This document shows positions 1 through 8,207 of a stretch of 60,920 bases of DNA, in pieces. The notes under the pieces were generated by a model. That model was not told the DNA's origin and ran no database searches. It worked only from the letters and a program-made list of their open reading frames with translations. Position 1 is the stretch's first letter, and each line of letters opens with the position of its first letter. Position numbers and translations under genes: made by a program. The DNA is from an uncultured Pelagibacteraceae bacterium (GTDB lineage: Bacteria; Pseudomonadota; Alphaproteobacteria; Pelagibacterales; Pelagibacteraceae), in contig CACDSX010000004.1 in assembly GCA_902555655.1 (NCBI GenBank), positions 1 through 60,920 on the forward strand, given 5' to 3'.

Positions 1-636
1 GTAATTGGATTTGATGTTTCAGGAGGGAAAATAAATGGAGTTAGAACTTCTCGAGGAGATATTAAAGCAAAAAAAATTGGCTTATGTGTTGCGGGTAGCA
101 CAAATATCTTAGCTCAAAAATTAAATATGACATTACCAGTTGAAACACATCTTTTACAAGCGTGTGTTTCAGAGCCAGTTAAACCGGTTTTGGATAGAGT
201 AGTTACTTTTGGGGCTGGACATTTTTATATAAGCCAATCGGATAAAGGTGAGATGGTTATGGGTGGAGATTTAGATGGATATAATAGTTATGCACAAAGA
301 GGAAATTTGCCAACACTTCAACATGTTTTAACAGAAGGAATTGCTATGATGCCTTTCCTAAGTAAATTAAAGATGCTTAGAACCTGGGGTGGGATAATGG
401 ATATGTCAATGGACGGTTCTCCTATTATAGACAAAACACATATTGAAGGTCTATATTTGAATTGTGGTTGGTGTTATGGTGGATTTAAAGCAACACCAGC
501 ATCTGGTTGGACTTTTGCTCATACAATTGCTCAAGATCGAGTTCATGAATTAAATGCAGGATATAATTTAAACAGATTTAATACAGGTCACTTATTAGAC
601 GAAAAAGGACTTGGTACAAAAACTTGGATTTCATAA
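1..636 (+). CDS. soxB: Sarcosine oxidase beta subunit, C-terminal part (5' end outside window)
   Basis: The reading frame is open from base 1, so this is the last 211 residues of a protein that begins upstream; the usual beta subunit is about 410 residues. SoxB is the flavin-bearing dehydrogenase subunit that oxidises sarcosine to glycine and hands the one-carbon unit to tetrahydrofolate in the alpha subunit. The visible part is the end of a DAO-type flavoprotein, with stretches such as AGHFYISQSDKGEMVMGGD and a late NCGWCYGGFKATPASGW block that sits near the flavin in this family. The stop codon abuts the soxD start directly, and order B-D-A-G follows, which is the canonical heterotetrameric sarcosine oxidase operon. 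Confidence 0.93.
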   Translation, partial: VIGFDVSGGKINGVRTSRGDIKAKKIGLCVAGSTNILAQKLNMTLPVETHLLQACVSEPVKPVLDRVVTFGAGHFYISQSDKGEMVMGGDLDGYNSYAQRGNLPTLQHVLTEGIAMMPFLSKLKMLRTWGGIMDMSMDGSPIIDKTHIEGLYLNCGWCYGGFKATPASGWTFAHTIAQDRVHELNAGYNLNRFNTGHLLDEKGLGTKTWIS

Positions 637-906
637 ATGCTTCATATTAAATGTCCACATTGTGGGATGAGATCTCAAAATGAATTTTCTTATGGGGGAG
701 ATGCGACTATTAAAAGACCTGAACTAGGTAAAGAAATATCAGATCAAGATTGGGATAATTTTGTTTATAATAGAAAAAGTTTAAAAGGAAAACATTGGGA
801 GTTGTGGCAACATATATCAGGTTGTCGACAATGGATAAAAGTTGAAAGAGACACAGCAACACATGAAATCTTTAACACCCTAAAAGCTACTGAGGATATT
901 TCTTAA
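637..906 (+). CDS. soxD: Sarcosine oxidase delta subunit
   Basis: Small 89-residue zinc subunit of heterotetrameric sarcosine oxidase. The N-terminal CPHCG motif (residues 6-10) plus a later His and Cys in HISGC supply the typical zinc ligands. The ATG follows the soxB stop with no gap, and the stop shares one base with the soxA start, so translation is probably coupled. Length and motif order match the family well. Its role is structural in the alpha-beta-gamma-delta complex rather than catalytic. Confidence 0.95.
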   Translation: MLHIKCPHCGMRSQNEFSYGGDATIKRPELGKEISDQDWDNFVYNRKSLKGKHWELWQHISGCRQWIKVERDTATHEIFNTLKATEDIS

Positions 907-3902
907 TGACTCAAAGTTTTAGATTAGAAAATGTTGGATTAATTAATCGAAAAAATAAAATTTCGTTTAAATTTAACGGTAAGACTTACTATGGATTTGA
1001 AGGAGACACTTTGGCGTCAGCACTATTAGCAAATGGAGTTCATTTAATAGGAAGAAGTTTTAAATATCATAGACCAAGAGGTTTTTTTGGAGCAGGGGTT
1101 GATGAACCATATGCAATTGTTCAATTGTATAGGAATGGTGAAACAGAACCAAATGTAAAAGCTACTGAGCAAGAACTTTTTGAGGGATTGGAAGCAACAA
1201 GTGTAAATTGTTGGCCAAGTGTTAATTTTGATATTGGAGCTATAAATAATTTTTTAAAGATATTTCTTCCAGCTGGATTTTATTACAAAACGTTTATGTG
1301 GCCAAAAAGCTTTTGGTACAAAGTTTATGAACCATTTATTAGAAAAGCAGCAGGACTTGGGGTTGCATCAATAAAGCATGACAAAGAAAGATATGAACAT
1401 AAATATGAATATTGTGACTTATTGATTGCTGGTTCAGGACCATCAGGATTAGCAAGCGCATATGCAGCAGCAAAGAATGGAGCAAGAGTAATTTTAGCTG
1501 AAGATAAAGCTAGATTTGGTGGAACTTTACTTACTAGTGAAGTTAATATTGGAAACAAATCTGGCAAAGAATGGGCTGATGGAGTCATTTCCGAATTAAA
1601 AGAGATGCCTAACGTAACTGTTAAAAATAGATCGCAAGTTTTTGGTTACTATGATCACAACATGTTAGTGATGTCTGAAAGAATTAGTGATCATTTATCT
1701 AAAACAAAAAAATTTCATCCAAAACAAAGACTTTGGTATATAAGAGCAAAAGAAGTTTTAATTTCATCAGGATCAATTGAAAGACCGATAGTTTTTGGGA
1801 ATAATGATACACCAGGTGTAATGCTTTCATCTGCTGCAAAAGAATATCTTAAAGTATATGGGGTATTGGTTGGAAAAAATCCACTTATATTTACTAATAA
1901 TGATAGTGGATATGAAACAGCAATTGAATTTAAAAAAAATGGCATTAATCCTGCAATTTTAGATTCTAGAAAAGATCCTCATTCAGAAATTATTGAAGAA
2001 GCAAAAAATTTAAAAATAGATATTAAGTTTTCGTATGTTGTTGTAGCTGCTAAAGGTTATAAAAAAGTAAAATCAGCTGATATTGCTAAAATCTCGGATA
2101 ATAAAGAACAGCTTGGAAAAATAGAAAATATAAAATGTGATTGTATATGTGTTTCTGGTTTTTGGACGCCGACTATTCATTTGGCTTCACAATCAGGAAA
2201 TAAAACAAAATTTAATGAAGATATTGATGCATTCGTTCCAGGCACTTCAAAACAAAAAGAAAAAACACTAGGTGCTGCTAATGGGGTTTATAATTTAGAT
2301 GAGACTTTAAAGAGTTCATTTGAAGCTGGACATGAATTATCAAAAAAAATTACAAATAATGATAACAAAGTTTCTTTTCCTAATGTTGTCGAGAAAAAAT
2401 CTACATCACACGATAAGTTTTGGTGTGTCCCATTACCTGATGGAAAAAATTATAAAAGATTTTTAGATTTTCAAAATGATGTTGCTGTTTCTGATGTGGA
2501 GATAGCACTTAAAGAGGGTTATCGATCTATTGAGCATGTAAAAAGATATACTACTCTTGGAATGGCAACTGACCAAGGTAAGACAAGTAATCTTAATGGA
2601 TTACAATTAGTATCAAAAATAGAAAATAAAGTAGTACCAAATGTTGGTCATACTACTTTTAGACCACCTTACACACCAGTTTCTATTGGAGCAATAGTTG
2701 GCAGAGAAGTAGGTAAACATTCAAAACCAACAAGAAAATCTCCAATGCATTTATGGCATAAAAAAAATAATGCAGTATTTATTGATGCAGGAGTATGGTT
2801 AAGACCAAGATACTATAAACAAGGAGATGAAAATTTATTTGAAGGATCAAAAAGAGAAGCAAAAAATGTAAGAACAAATGTAGGAGTTTGTGATGTAACT
2901 ACATTAGGTAAAATAGATATTAAAGGACCGGATGCAGCAGAATTACTTAATAGGGTTTATACAAATGCATGGCTAAAGTTACCAGTGGGAAAAGCTAGAT
3001 ATGGTGTAATGTTAAGAGAAGATGGAATAGTTATGGATGATGGAACAACTACTAGAATTTCTGAAAATCATTATCATATGACAACTACTACTGCACAAGC
3101 AGCAAATGTACTTTCACATTTGGAATATTATTTGCAGCTAGTATGGCCCGAATTAAACGTTAATGTAGTCTCAACTACAGAACAATGGGCTGGGGCAGCA
3201 ATTGCTGGTCCAAAATCAAGAGAATTATTACAAAAATTGTTTCCAAATTTTGATGTATCTAATGAAGGGTTGCCTTTTATGGGTTACATTGAAGGAGATT
3301 TATTTGGCGTAAAAGCAAGAATTTTTAGAATTTCATTTTCTGGTGAACTAGCATACGAGGTAAATGTTGAGTCTGATAATGGAAACTTTATGTGGGAAAA
3401 AATCATCGAAGTTGGTCAAGAATTTAAAATTCAACCATATGGGACTGAGGCATTATCAGTTCTTAGAATTGAAATGGGTCATGTCGCAGGTTCAGAACTT
3501 GATGGAAGAACAATACCTTATGATAATTCACTTGAAGGATTATTAAGCAAAAAGAAAGATTTTATTGGAAAAAGATCATTAACCAGAAAAGCTTTTACGG
3601 CTGAGGATAGACAAAAGGTTGTCGGAGTTGTTCCTTTAGATAAAAAAACAAGTATACCTGAAGGATCACATTTAGTTAAAGATTCAAACGCACCATTACC
3701 GAATCCAAAATTAGGATACATCTCCGCTTCATGCTGGAGTGTTGAACATGATAATCCATTTTCCTTAGCTATTCTCAAAGATGGAAAAAATATGATTGGT
3801 AAAAAATTATTTGTTATGTCTCCGCTTAAGAATAAAATAATCCCCGTTGAGATAGTTTCTTCTCATTATGTAGATCCAAAAGGAGAAAGAGTTAGATCAT
3901 GA
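906..3902 (+). CDS. soxA: Sarcosine oxidase alpha subunit
   Basis: 998 residues, full length for the family. The N-terminal ferredoxin-like domain (about 1-100) is followed by a Rossmann domain with GSGPSG at about 176-181 for dinucleotide binding, and the last 400 residues or so are a GcvT/aminomethyltransferase domain (from about residue 610, with IDIKGPDAAELLNRVYTNAW). The complex oxidises sarcosine; the methyl carbon is captured on tetrahydrofolate as 5,10-methylene-THF in this domain. It overlaps soxD by one base and soxG by four, giving a tight operon. In SAR11-type cells this step completes glycine betaine breakdown to glycine. Confidence 0.96.
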   Translation: MTQSFRLENVGLINRKNKISFKFNGKTYYGFEGDTLASALLANGVHLIGRSFKYHRPRGFFGAGVDEPYAIVQLYRNGETEPNVKATEQELFEGLEATSVNCWPSVNFDIGAINNFLKIFLPAGFYYKTFMWPKSFWYKVYEPFIRKAAGLGVASIKHDKERYEHKYEYCDLLIAGSGPSGLASAYAAAKNGARVILAEDKARFGGTLLTSEVNIGNKSGKEWADGVISELKEMPNVTVKNRSQVFGYYDHNMLVMSERISDHLSKTKKFHPKQRLWYIRAKEVLISSGSIERPIVFGNNDTPGVMLSSAAKEYLKVYGVLVGKNPLIFTNNDSGYETAIEFKKNGINPAILDSRKDPHSEIIEEAKNLKIDIKFSYVVVAAKGYKKVKSADIAKISDNKEQLGKIENIKCDCICVSGFWTPTIHLASQSGNKTKFNEDIDAFVPGTSKQKEKTLGAANGVYNLDETLKSSFEAGHELSKKITNNDNKVSFPNVVEKKSTSHDKFWCVPLPDGKNYKRFLDFQNDVAVSDVEIALKEGYRSIEHVKRYTTLGMATDQGKTSNLNGLQLVSKIENKVVPNVGHTTFRPPYTPVSIGAIVGREVGKHSKPTRKSPMHLWHKKNNAVFIDAGVWLRPRYYKQGDENLFEGSKREAKNVRTNVGVCDVTTLGKIDIKGPDAAELLNRVYTNAWLKLPVGKARYGVMLREDGIVMDDGTTTRISENHYHMTTTTAQAANVLSHLEYYLQLVWPELNVNVVSTTEQWAGAAIAGPKSRELLQKLFPNFDVSNEGLPFMGYIEGDLFGVKARIFRISFSGELAYEVNVESDNGNFMWEKIIEVGQEFKIQPYGTEALSVLRIEMGHVAGSELDGRTIPYDNSLEGLLSKKKDFIGKRSLTRKAFTAEDRQKVVGVVPLDKKTSIPEGSHLVKDSNAPLPNPKLGYISASCWSVEHDNPFSLAILKDGKNMIGKKLFVMSPLKNKIIPVEIVSSHYVDPKGERVRS

Positions 3903-4486
3903 GCCTAATTTCAGCCCTAGCAAATGTACACTTAAAAGGTCAATTTGGTGATTATGAAAGTAAAAATGAAAATGAACTTTTAAAGATCTCGGAAAATAAA
4001 AATTTATTAATTGTTCAAATAGTCCAATATAAAAATTCTTCAATTTCCATTGAAAATATTGATATTGACGGTTTAAAATTAAAAAATGAACCATTAATTG
4101 TAATAAATAATAATGAAACTAGAATTTTGTGGAATGGACCAAAAAATTGGCTTTTAGTTTCAACAAAAAAAGATTTACTAAAAGATATTTTACTTAATTT
4201 TGACGAAATAAACTTTGCTGTAACAGACTTATCACACTCAAGAGCTATAATTGAAATAGAAGGTAAAGAAGTTAAAGAAGTTTTAAAGAAAGGATGTCCT
4301 TTTAATTTTAATACTTTAGAAAAAAATAATTCAATAAACTCTACTTATAATGGAATAGCCTTTACGGTCGATATGATTGGTATTAATCCTGAAAAAATAA
4401 GATTATTTGCTCTTAGAAGTTTTGGTGAATCTTTGTATCTCTCTATTACAGACGCATCTTTAGAGTTTGGTTATAAATCAATTTAA
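3899..4486 (+). CDS. soxG: Sarcosine oxidase gamma subunit
   Basis: 195 residues, starting inside the last codons of soxA (ATGA overlap). The gamma subunit is distantly related to the GcvT fold and has no known catalytic residues of its own; it completes the alpha-beta-gamma-delta complex. Recognisable family features are the central NETRILWNGPKNWLLVS segment and TDLSHSRAIIEIEGKEVKE. Position after soxB-D-A makes the assignment firm although the sequence itself is divergent. It is the last gene of the operon; the next gene is convergent on the minus strand six bases away. Confidence 0.9.
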   Translation: MSLISALANVHLKGQFGDYESKNENELLKISENKNLLIVQIVQYKNSSISIENIDIDGLKLKNEPLIVINNNETRILWNGPKNWLLVSTKKDLLKDILLNFDEINFAVTDLSHSRAIIEIEGKEVKEVLKKGCPFNFNTLEKNNSINSTYNGIAFTVDMIGINPEKIRLFALRSFGESLYLSITDASLEFGYKSI

Positions 4487-4491
4487 ATAAT

Positions 4492-5340
4492 TTAATCTCT
4501 AGTAGCAATGTAAACCCCAATAGTAGTTATCGAAAAACCTACTAAATCTAAGTTAGATAAATTTTCATTTAAAAACAACCAAGCCATAAAAGCAGACGTA
4601 GCTGGGATTAAAAAAAATATTGAAACTGTTTTGCTTGCTGAATTATTTTTAATTAAATACATTAATATTGTAAAAGCTCCAAATGATACTAAAAATATTT
4701 GATGACTCATTGCAATTATAAATGTTGTAGAAAAATCAATATATGGTTCAGCAAAAAATATTAATATCAAAATATGAAATAAACATCCACCAACAGCTTG
4801 ATAGAAATTACTTACAGACAAAGGTAAATTGTTACTTAGTTTTTTTTGCCAAATTGTTGAAGTTGTAATTGCAATTAATGCCACTATAGTCGCAATTAAC
4901 CCTAATAAAGGAATATCTTTACCAACATCTAATCCCAAAACTAATGCTGCACCCAAAAATCCAAGCAAAACCCCAACCCATTGTTTTGCTGTTACTCTTT
5001 CACTAAGTATCGGTCCACTTAGTGCATTTGTTAAAACAGGTTGAAGCGTTACTATCAAAGCGGCTATGCCTGTCGGCATACCAATCGAAATAGAATAAAA
5101 AACACCTCCTAAATAAAATCCATGAAAAAGAACTCCACTTAATACAGACTCTATTAAGTTTTTTCGATTTATAATAATTGATTGTTTTGAGTAAACAGAA
5201 AACAAATAAAATCCAACAGCTACAAAAAAAAATCTAAATCCTAATGCTGAAAATGGATCACTATTCTCTATTATTGGTTTTGTAGTTATAAAAGCAGAAG
5301 ACCAAAGCAATATAAATATTAGTGGAAAAATTCTGACCAT
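4492..5340 (-). CDS. EamA/DMT-superfamily transporter
   Basis: 282 residues with about ten hydrophobic helices in two repeated halves, the usual EamA (drug/metabolite transporter) architecture. The first helix reads IFILLWSSAFITTKP, a hallmark of the family, and the second half ends AFMAWLFLNENLSNLDLVGF, matching the conserved FLGE-like region. Members export amino acids, purines or other small metabolites from the cytoplasm; the substrate cannot be told from sequence. It stands alone, convergent with the sox operon. Confidence 0.88.
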   Translation of the reverse strand: MVRIFPLIFILLWSSAFITTKPIIENSDPFSALGFRFFFVAVGFYLFSVYSKQSIIINRKNLIESVLSGVLFHGFYLGGVFYSISIGMPTGIAALIVTLQPVLTNALSGPILSERVTAKQWVGVLLGFLGAALVLGLDVGKDIPLLGLIATIVALIAITTSTIWQKKLSNNLPLSVSNFYQAVGGCLFHILILIFFAEPYIDFSTTFIIAMSHQIFLVSFGAFTILMYLIKNNSASKTVSIFFLIPATSAFMAWLFLNENLSNLDLVGFSITTIGVYIATRD

Positions 5341-5465
5341 TTCAGGTTTTATAGAACATTTATTCTTACTTTGAGTCTTTAAATTTAGTTAAATTTGTTA
5401 TGAAAATAAGTGCTTTAAATTCTACCTTGAGTTGTATTCTAAAATGTATAAGATTCTCTTCAACC

Positions 5466-5789
5466 ATGATTAATAAAAAAATAATTTTAGGATTATTTAT
5501 AGTTAGTTTTTTGGGTGCTTGTGCATCTCCTACAGCAATGCTAGGGCCAGTTTATACTTTATCATCTTCAGGCAATGTTCTTCAGGCAAGTCTTAGTTAT
5601 GGATCTAATGAAATGATTACAATGTACACAGGAAAAACACCCTTGGAAAATTTACAAGAAATTACAGAAATTGAAAATAATAATAGAAGAAATATTCATA
5701 AAAAAACTTTAGAAAGTGAAGATTTTTATTTTCTTGTTAAACAAAAGATAGAAAAAACTAACAAAATTTTAAATTTGTCTAGTCAATAA
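5466..5789 (+). CDS. Small putative lipoprotein, unknown function
   Basis: 107 residues if started at 5466. The frame opens further upstream at 5400, but the ATG at 5466 places a clean lipoprotein signal at the N terminus: two Lys, a hydrophobic run, then the lipobox LGAC with Cys at residue 18. The mature part is polar, with a central Glu/Asn/Lys-rich helix-prone region, and no domain I recognise. It is probably anchored in a membrane by the lipidated Cys. The 3' end overlaps the end of the convergent gene at 5779 by 11 bases. Confidence 0.6.
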   Translation: MINKKIILGLFIVSFLGACASPTAMLGPVYTLSSSGNVLQASLSYGSNEMITMYTGKTPLENLQEITEIENNNRRNIHKKTLESEDFYFLVKQKIEKTNKILNLSSQ

Positions 5790-6216
5790 TTTTTAAGATC
5801 ACTAATTCTGTTTGTTTAGTTTCCTTACACCATAGTTCATAACTTTCACACATTCTCCATAAATGATCGAACGCTCTTTGAGAAACTTCTAATGGAAAAT
5901 GGCTTTTTGTATAATATAAACTTGGGAATTGAATTAATTGCTTGATTACTAAATCTCTTTGAATATTGAGCAATTTGATTGTTTCTTCTGGTATCTTTTT
6001 TTTTGTATTTAAATCAATAAAATTATTTTTCTTTAAATTTTTAAACCATTCGTCATGAAATTGACCGCTACTTATTTCTTTATAAGTTTTTGTTCCTATA
6101 AAACCTTCAACTGCATCAATATTAGTAAAACTTGGATTTTTTTTTTTAATTTCACAAATGTTTGAATAAATAATCTCAGCAACAAATAATATATATGGTC
6201 TTTCTTTAGATTGCAT
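5779..6216 (-). CDS. Conserved-looking hypothetical protein, 145 aa
   Basis: Not recognised. A soluble, mostly helical-looking protein with aromatic and charged residues (for example HFPLEVSQRAFDHLWRMCES). It starts on the last base of the Asp/Glu racemase-like gene upstream (shared base 6216), so the two are probably translationally coupled. No signal peptide or membrane segment is visible, which suggests a cytoplasmic protein. Codon use resembles its neighbours, supporting a real gene. Confidence 0.65.
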   Translation of the reverse strand: MQSKERPYILFVAEIIYSNICEIKKKNPSFTNIDAVEGFIGTKTYKEISSGQFHDEWFKNLKKNNFIDLNTKKKIPEETIKLLNIQRDLVIKQLIQFPSLYYTKSHFPLEVSQRAFDHLWRMCESYELWCKETKQTELVILKIID

Positions 6217-6962
6217 TATTTGTTATATTTTTTCATTGCAGCATTTGCTAATATTAAATTTGGATCTAAAAATATTTTAGATGATTTAATAGTTTTAAAT
6301 GATTGGAAAGCAAATATTGCAATAGGAAGTTCAGTACATCCAAGAATAATTTTTTTACACTTTTTTTTAATTAAATAATTTATTGCAGGTTTTATAATTT
6401 TACTAGCTTCTTTAACTTTTCCCATTTTAACAAATTTTATAGCCTTATTAACTGAATTTTTTTGATTAATGTTGTTTGGATAAATTAGATGATAATCTTT
6501 ATCAAAAAATTTATTATAAACACCAGTTTTTAAAGTACCTTCAGTTGCCAAAAGACCAATTTTTGATTTTTTTTTACACGCTTTTACAGTGTATTTAAAA
6601 ACTTCTTGAGGCATATTAACTATTGGTAAACTAATTTTTTTCTTTAAATCATCATACCAATAATGAGCAGTGTTGCAGGGAATAACTATAAATTTGCAAT
6701 TACTTTTTTTTAATATTCTACATCCGTTTAATAAACTTTTTAAAACCAATAAGTATTTTTTTTCACTAGCTTTATTGTTAAACCTATTTGATAAATTGCC
6801 AGTCTGGATTCCAATTGATTCTGGTCTTCCAGGAATATTTGATTTATTATAAAGTATAAATAAAGGATATTCTTGGTCTATCTTTCCTCGATTCAAGATT
6901 GCAAGTTTATTACAAAAATCGAGACCTGCTTGCGTTCCCATCCCACCTAAAATTCCAATCAT
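6216..6962 (-). CDS. Aspartate/glutamate racemase family protein
   Basis: 248 residues. The N terminus MIGILGGMGTQAGLDF is the family signature, the first catalytic Cys lies in VIPCNTAHYWYDDL (about residue 96-100), and the second in KKIILGCTELPIAIF (about 206-212). Both Cys of the two-base racemase mechanism are therefore present. The family interconverts L- and D-aspartate or glutamate, but many members have other substrates; I would not go beyond the family level. It sits between a cupin gene and an unknown gene on the minus strand, seven bases downstream of the cupin. Confidence 0.85.
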   Translation of the reverse strand: MIGILGGMGTQAGLDFCNKLAILNRGKIDQEYPLFILYNKSNIPGRPESIGIQTGNLSNRFNNKASEKKYLLVLKSLLNGCRILKKSNCKFIVIPCNTAHYWYDDLKKKISLPIVNMPQEVFKYTVKACKKKSKIGLLATEGTLKTGVYNKFFDKDYHLIYPNNINQKNSVNKAIKFVKMGKVKEASKIIKPAINYLIKKKCKKIILGCTELPIAIFAFQSFKTIKSSKIFLDPNLILANAAMKKYNK

Positions 6963-6969
6963 ACTAAAA

Positions 6970-7323
6970 TCATTTTTTATTTATTTGTTTATTCTGTCCT
7001 CTCATAAAAGTTAAAATTAAACAACCCTTTATTGTATATGAGCAATGATCACTTTTAGGTTTATAAGATACGAAATCTCCTTTTTTAAAAATTGTTCCAT
7101 CTGAGTCAATTAATTCTCCATCAAGTATTAAAAATTCTTCATGTCCTGTATGAAAATGAGGAAGTGTTTTAGTTCCTGCTTCCAACTTTGAAATATATGT
7201 TCCAAAATTTGTTTTTTTATCAAAACTAATATTGTGCCACAACCAACCTCTGATTGGCTTTCCGTATTTGTCAAAAGGCTTAAATTTTAAATTATTTATT
7301 TTGGTAATTTTTCTTTTATTCAT
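6970..7323 (-). CDS. Single-domain cupin protein
   Basis: 117 residues. The metal-binding cupin motif is visible as HFHTGHEEFLILDGE (about residues 56-70), with a second motif near SYKPKSDHCSYTIKG. Small cupins of this kind can be enzymes or sensors; no substrate can be assigned. The sequence does not look like the SAR11 DMSP lyase DddK, which is also a small cupin. It lies directly upstream of the Asp/Glu racemase-like gene and is likely in its operon. Confidence 0.8.
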   Translation of the reverse strand: MNKRKITKINNLKFKPFDKYGKPIRGWLWHNISFDKKTNFGTYISKLEAGTKTLPHFHTGHEEFLILDGELIDSDGTIFKKGDFVSYKPKSDHCSYTIKGCLILTFMRGQNKQINKK

Positions 7324-7340
7324 TAATAAAAGAATAGATT

Positions 7341-7398
7341 ATTGGCTATAAAAATAAATCAATTCTTAATATAAGAATTTAAATAATTTATAGCCAAT
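7341..7398 (-). terminator. Nested double hairpin downstream of the cold-shock gene
   Basis: An outer perfect 12-bp stem (ATTGGCTATAAA at 7341-7352 with its complement at 7387-7398) encloses an inner perfect 8-bp stem (AATTCTTA at 7361-7368 with TAAGAATT at 7372-7379). It lies 18 bases past the cold-shock stop codon and before the cupin start. There is no good T-run on the minus strand, so it may act as a processing or mRNA-stabilising structure rather than a classic terminator. Confidence 0.6.
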
Positions 7399-7415
7399 AT
7401 ATATTAGTGTGAAAA

Positions 7416-7622
7416 TTATGCAGTTTTTAAGTTAACTGCTGAAGGACCTTTAGGACCATCTTCAACATCGAAAGTCAAAGCTTGACCCTCATCTAAACCG
7501 TTCATACCAGCATCTCTTACTGCTGAAACATGTACAAACACATCTTTTTCTTTGTCTTCTCTTTCAATAAAACCAAAACCTTTGGTTGGATTGAACCACT
7601 TTACTTTTCCTTGTAGACTCAT
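7416..7622 (-). CDS. Cold-shock domain protein (CspA family)
   Basis: 68 residues, a single S1-like cold-shock domain. Both RNA-binding motifs are present: RNP1 as KGFGFIE (about 14-20) and RNP2 as DVFVHVSAV (about 27-35). Csp proteins bind single-stranded RNA and melt secondary structure. In SAR11, small Csp proteins have also been linked to post-transcriptional responses, including iron limitation; whether this is that member is not shown here. The gene has its own promoter-like signals at 7681-7709, a 5' leader with a hairpin and a complex hairpin after its stop. Confidence 0.95.
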   Translation of the reverse strand: MSLQGKVKWFNPTKGFGFIEREDKEKDVFVHVSAVRDAGMNGLDEGQALTFDVEDGPKGPSAVNLKTA

Positions 7623-7654
7623 ATTGTTCTTCTTACTTTTTGTTATATTAATTT

Positions 7655-7674
7655 ATTACTTATAATTAAGTAAT
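7655..7674 (-). other. Hairpin in the 5' leader of the cold-shock gene
   Basis: A 7-bp inverted repeat (ATTACTT at 7655-7661, AAGTAAT at 7668-7674) lies about 33 bases upstream of the csp start on the minus strand, inside the predicted leader. Leaders of csp mRNAs are often structured; here the structure is short and its role is inferred. Confidence 0.4.
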
Positions 7675-7680
7675 TTCAGC

Positions 7681-7709
7681 TTTATTTGGAATTTCAGAGG
7701 TTTTGTCAA
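7681..7709 (-). promoter_or_regulatory. Putative sigma-70 promoter of the cold-shock gene
   Basis: Reading the minus strand, TTGACA (complement of 7704-7709) is followed after 17 bases by AATAAA (complement of 7681-7686). The -35 is a perfect match and the -10 matches four of six positions. It would give a leader of roughly 50 bases. Seen in sequence; activity not tested. Confidence 0.5.
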
Positions 7710-7739
7710 CAAAATTGATACATTTAGGGTATATTTATC

Positions 7740-8207
7740 TCAATCGTTGCTAATAAGTTTAGTTAAATAGATTGAATTAATATCTTCTTTATAATGAGCA
7801 AAAGGTTCACATGGTTCAAATAGGCATTTTTTGAACAGTTTTCTAGCTGGTTCAAAAAACTTTCCTGCTCCTGTTTCAATACTCAACCTCTTAATATTTA
7901 ATTTTTTTGCCTCAGCAATTAAATGTTCTATAACTTTGATACCATTGCCTTTTTGTCTAAAATTATCATGAATTCTTATTGATTTAAATTCACCATGCTC
8001 TTTATCTAAAAATTTTAAAGCACCACATCCTAATAATTTTTCTTCTTCCCATAAGCTCCAAAACTTGATGGAGTTAACTTTTAAACCAGGTATATCTAAA
8101 ACATGCCCACTTCCCTCGGGAGAGGCCGCTCTTAGTTCAATAAAATGTTTTGTTAAAAGTTCATTTACTTCTGGATGTTCGAAATTTCCCTCAATTGATT
8201 TTAGCAT
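7740..8207 (-). CDS. GNAT-family N-acetyltransferase
   Basis: 155 residues with a GNAT fold: the acetyl-CoA binding motif A appears as SIRIHDNFRQKGNGIKVIEHLI (positions about 75-95, where R/Q-x-x-G-x-G is RQKGNG). The following SIETGAGKFFEPARKLFKKCLFEPC matches motif B of the YafP/PAT-like subgroup. The substrate is unknown. The start codon lies immediately next to the purK stop, so it is probably co-transcribed with purE-purK. Confidence 0.85.
   Translation of the reverse strand: MLKSIEGNFEHPEVNELLTKHFIELRAASPEGSGHVLDIPGLKVNSIKFWSLWEEEKLLGCGALKFLDKEHGEFKSIRIHDNFRQKGNGIKVIEHLIAEAKKLNIKRLSIETGAGKFFEPARKLFKKCLFEPCEPFAHYKEDINSIYLTKLISND

Noticed and set aside
1325..1945. Minus-strand frames inside soxA as genes
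   Set aside because: They are antisense shadows of a well-supported long gene; the peptides have no recognisable features.
6970..7323. Cupin as DMSP lyase DddK
   Set aside because: The size is similar, but the sequence around the metal site (HFHTGHEEFLILDGE) does not match what I know of SAR11 DddK, and no other lyase-specific blocks are visible.
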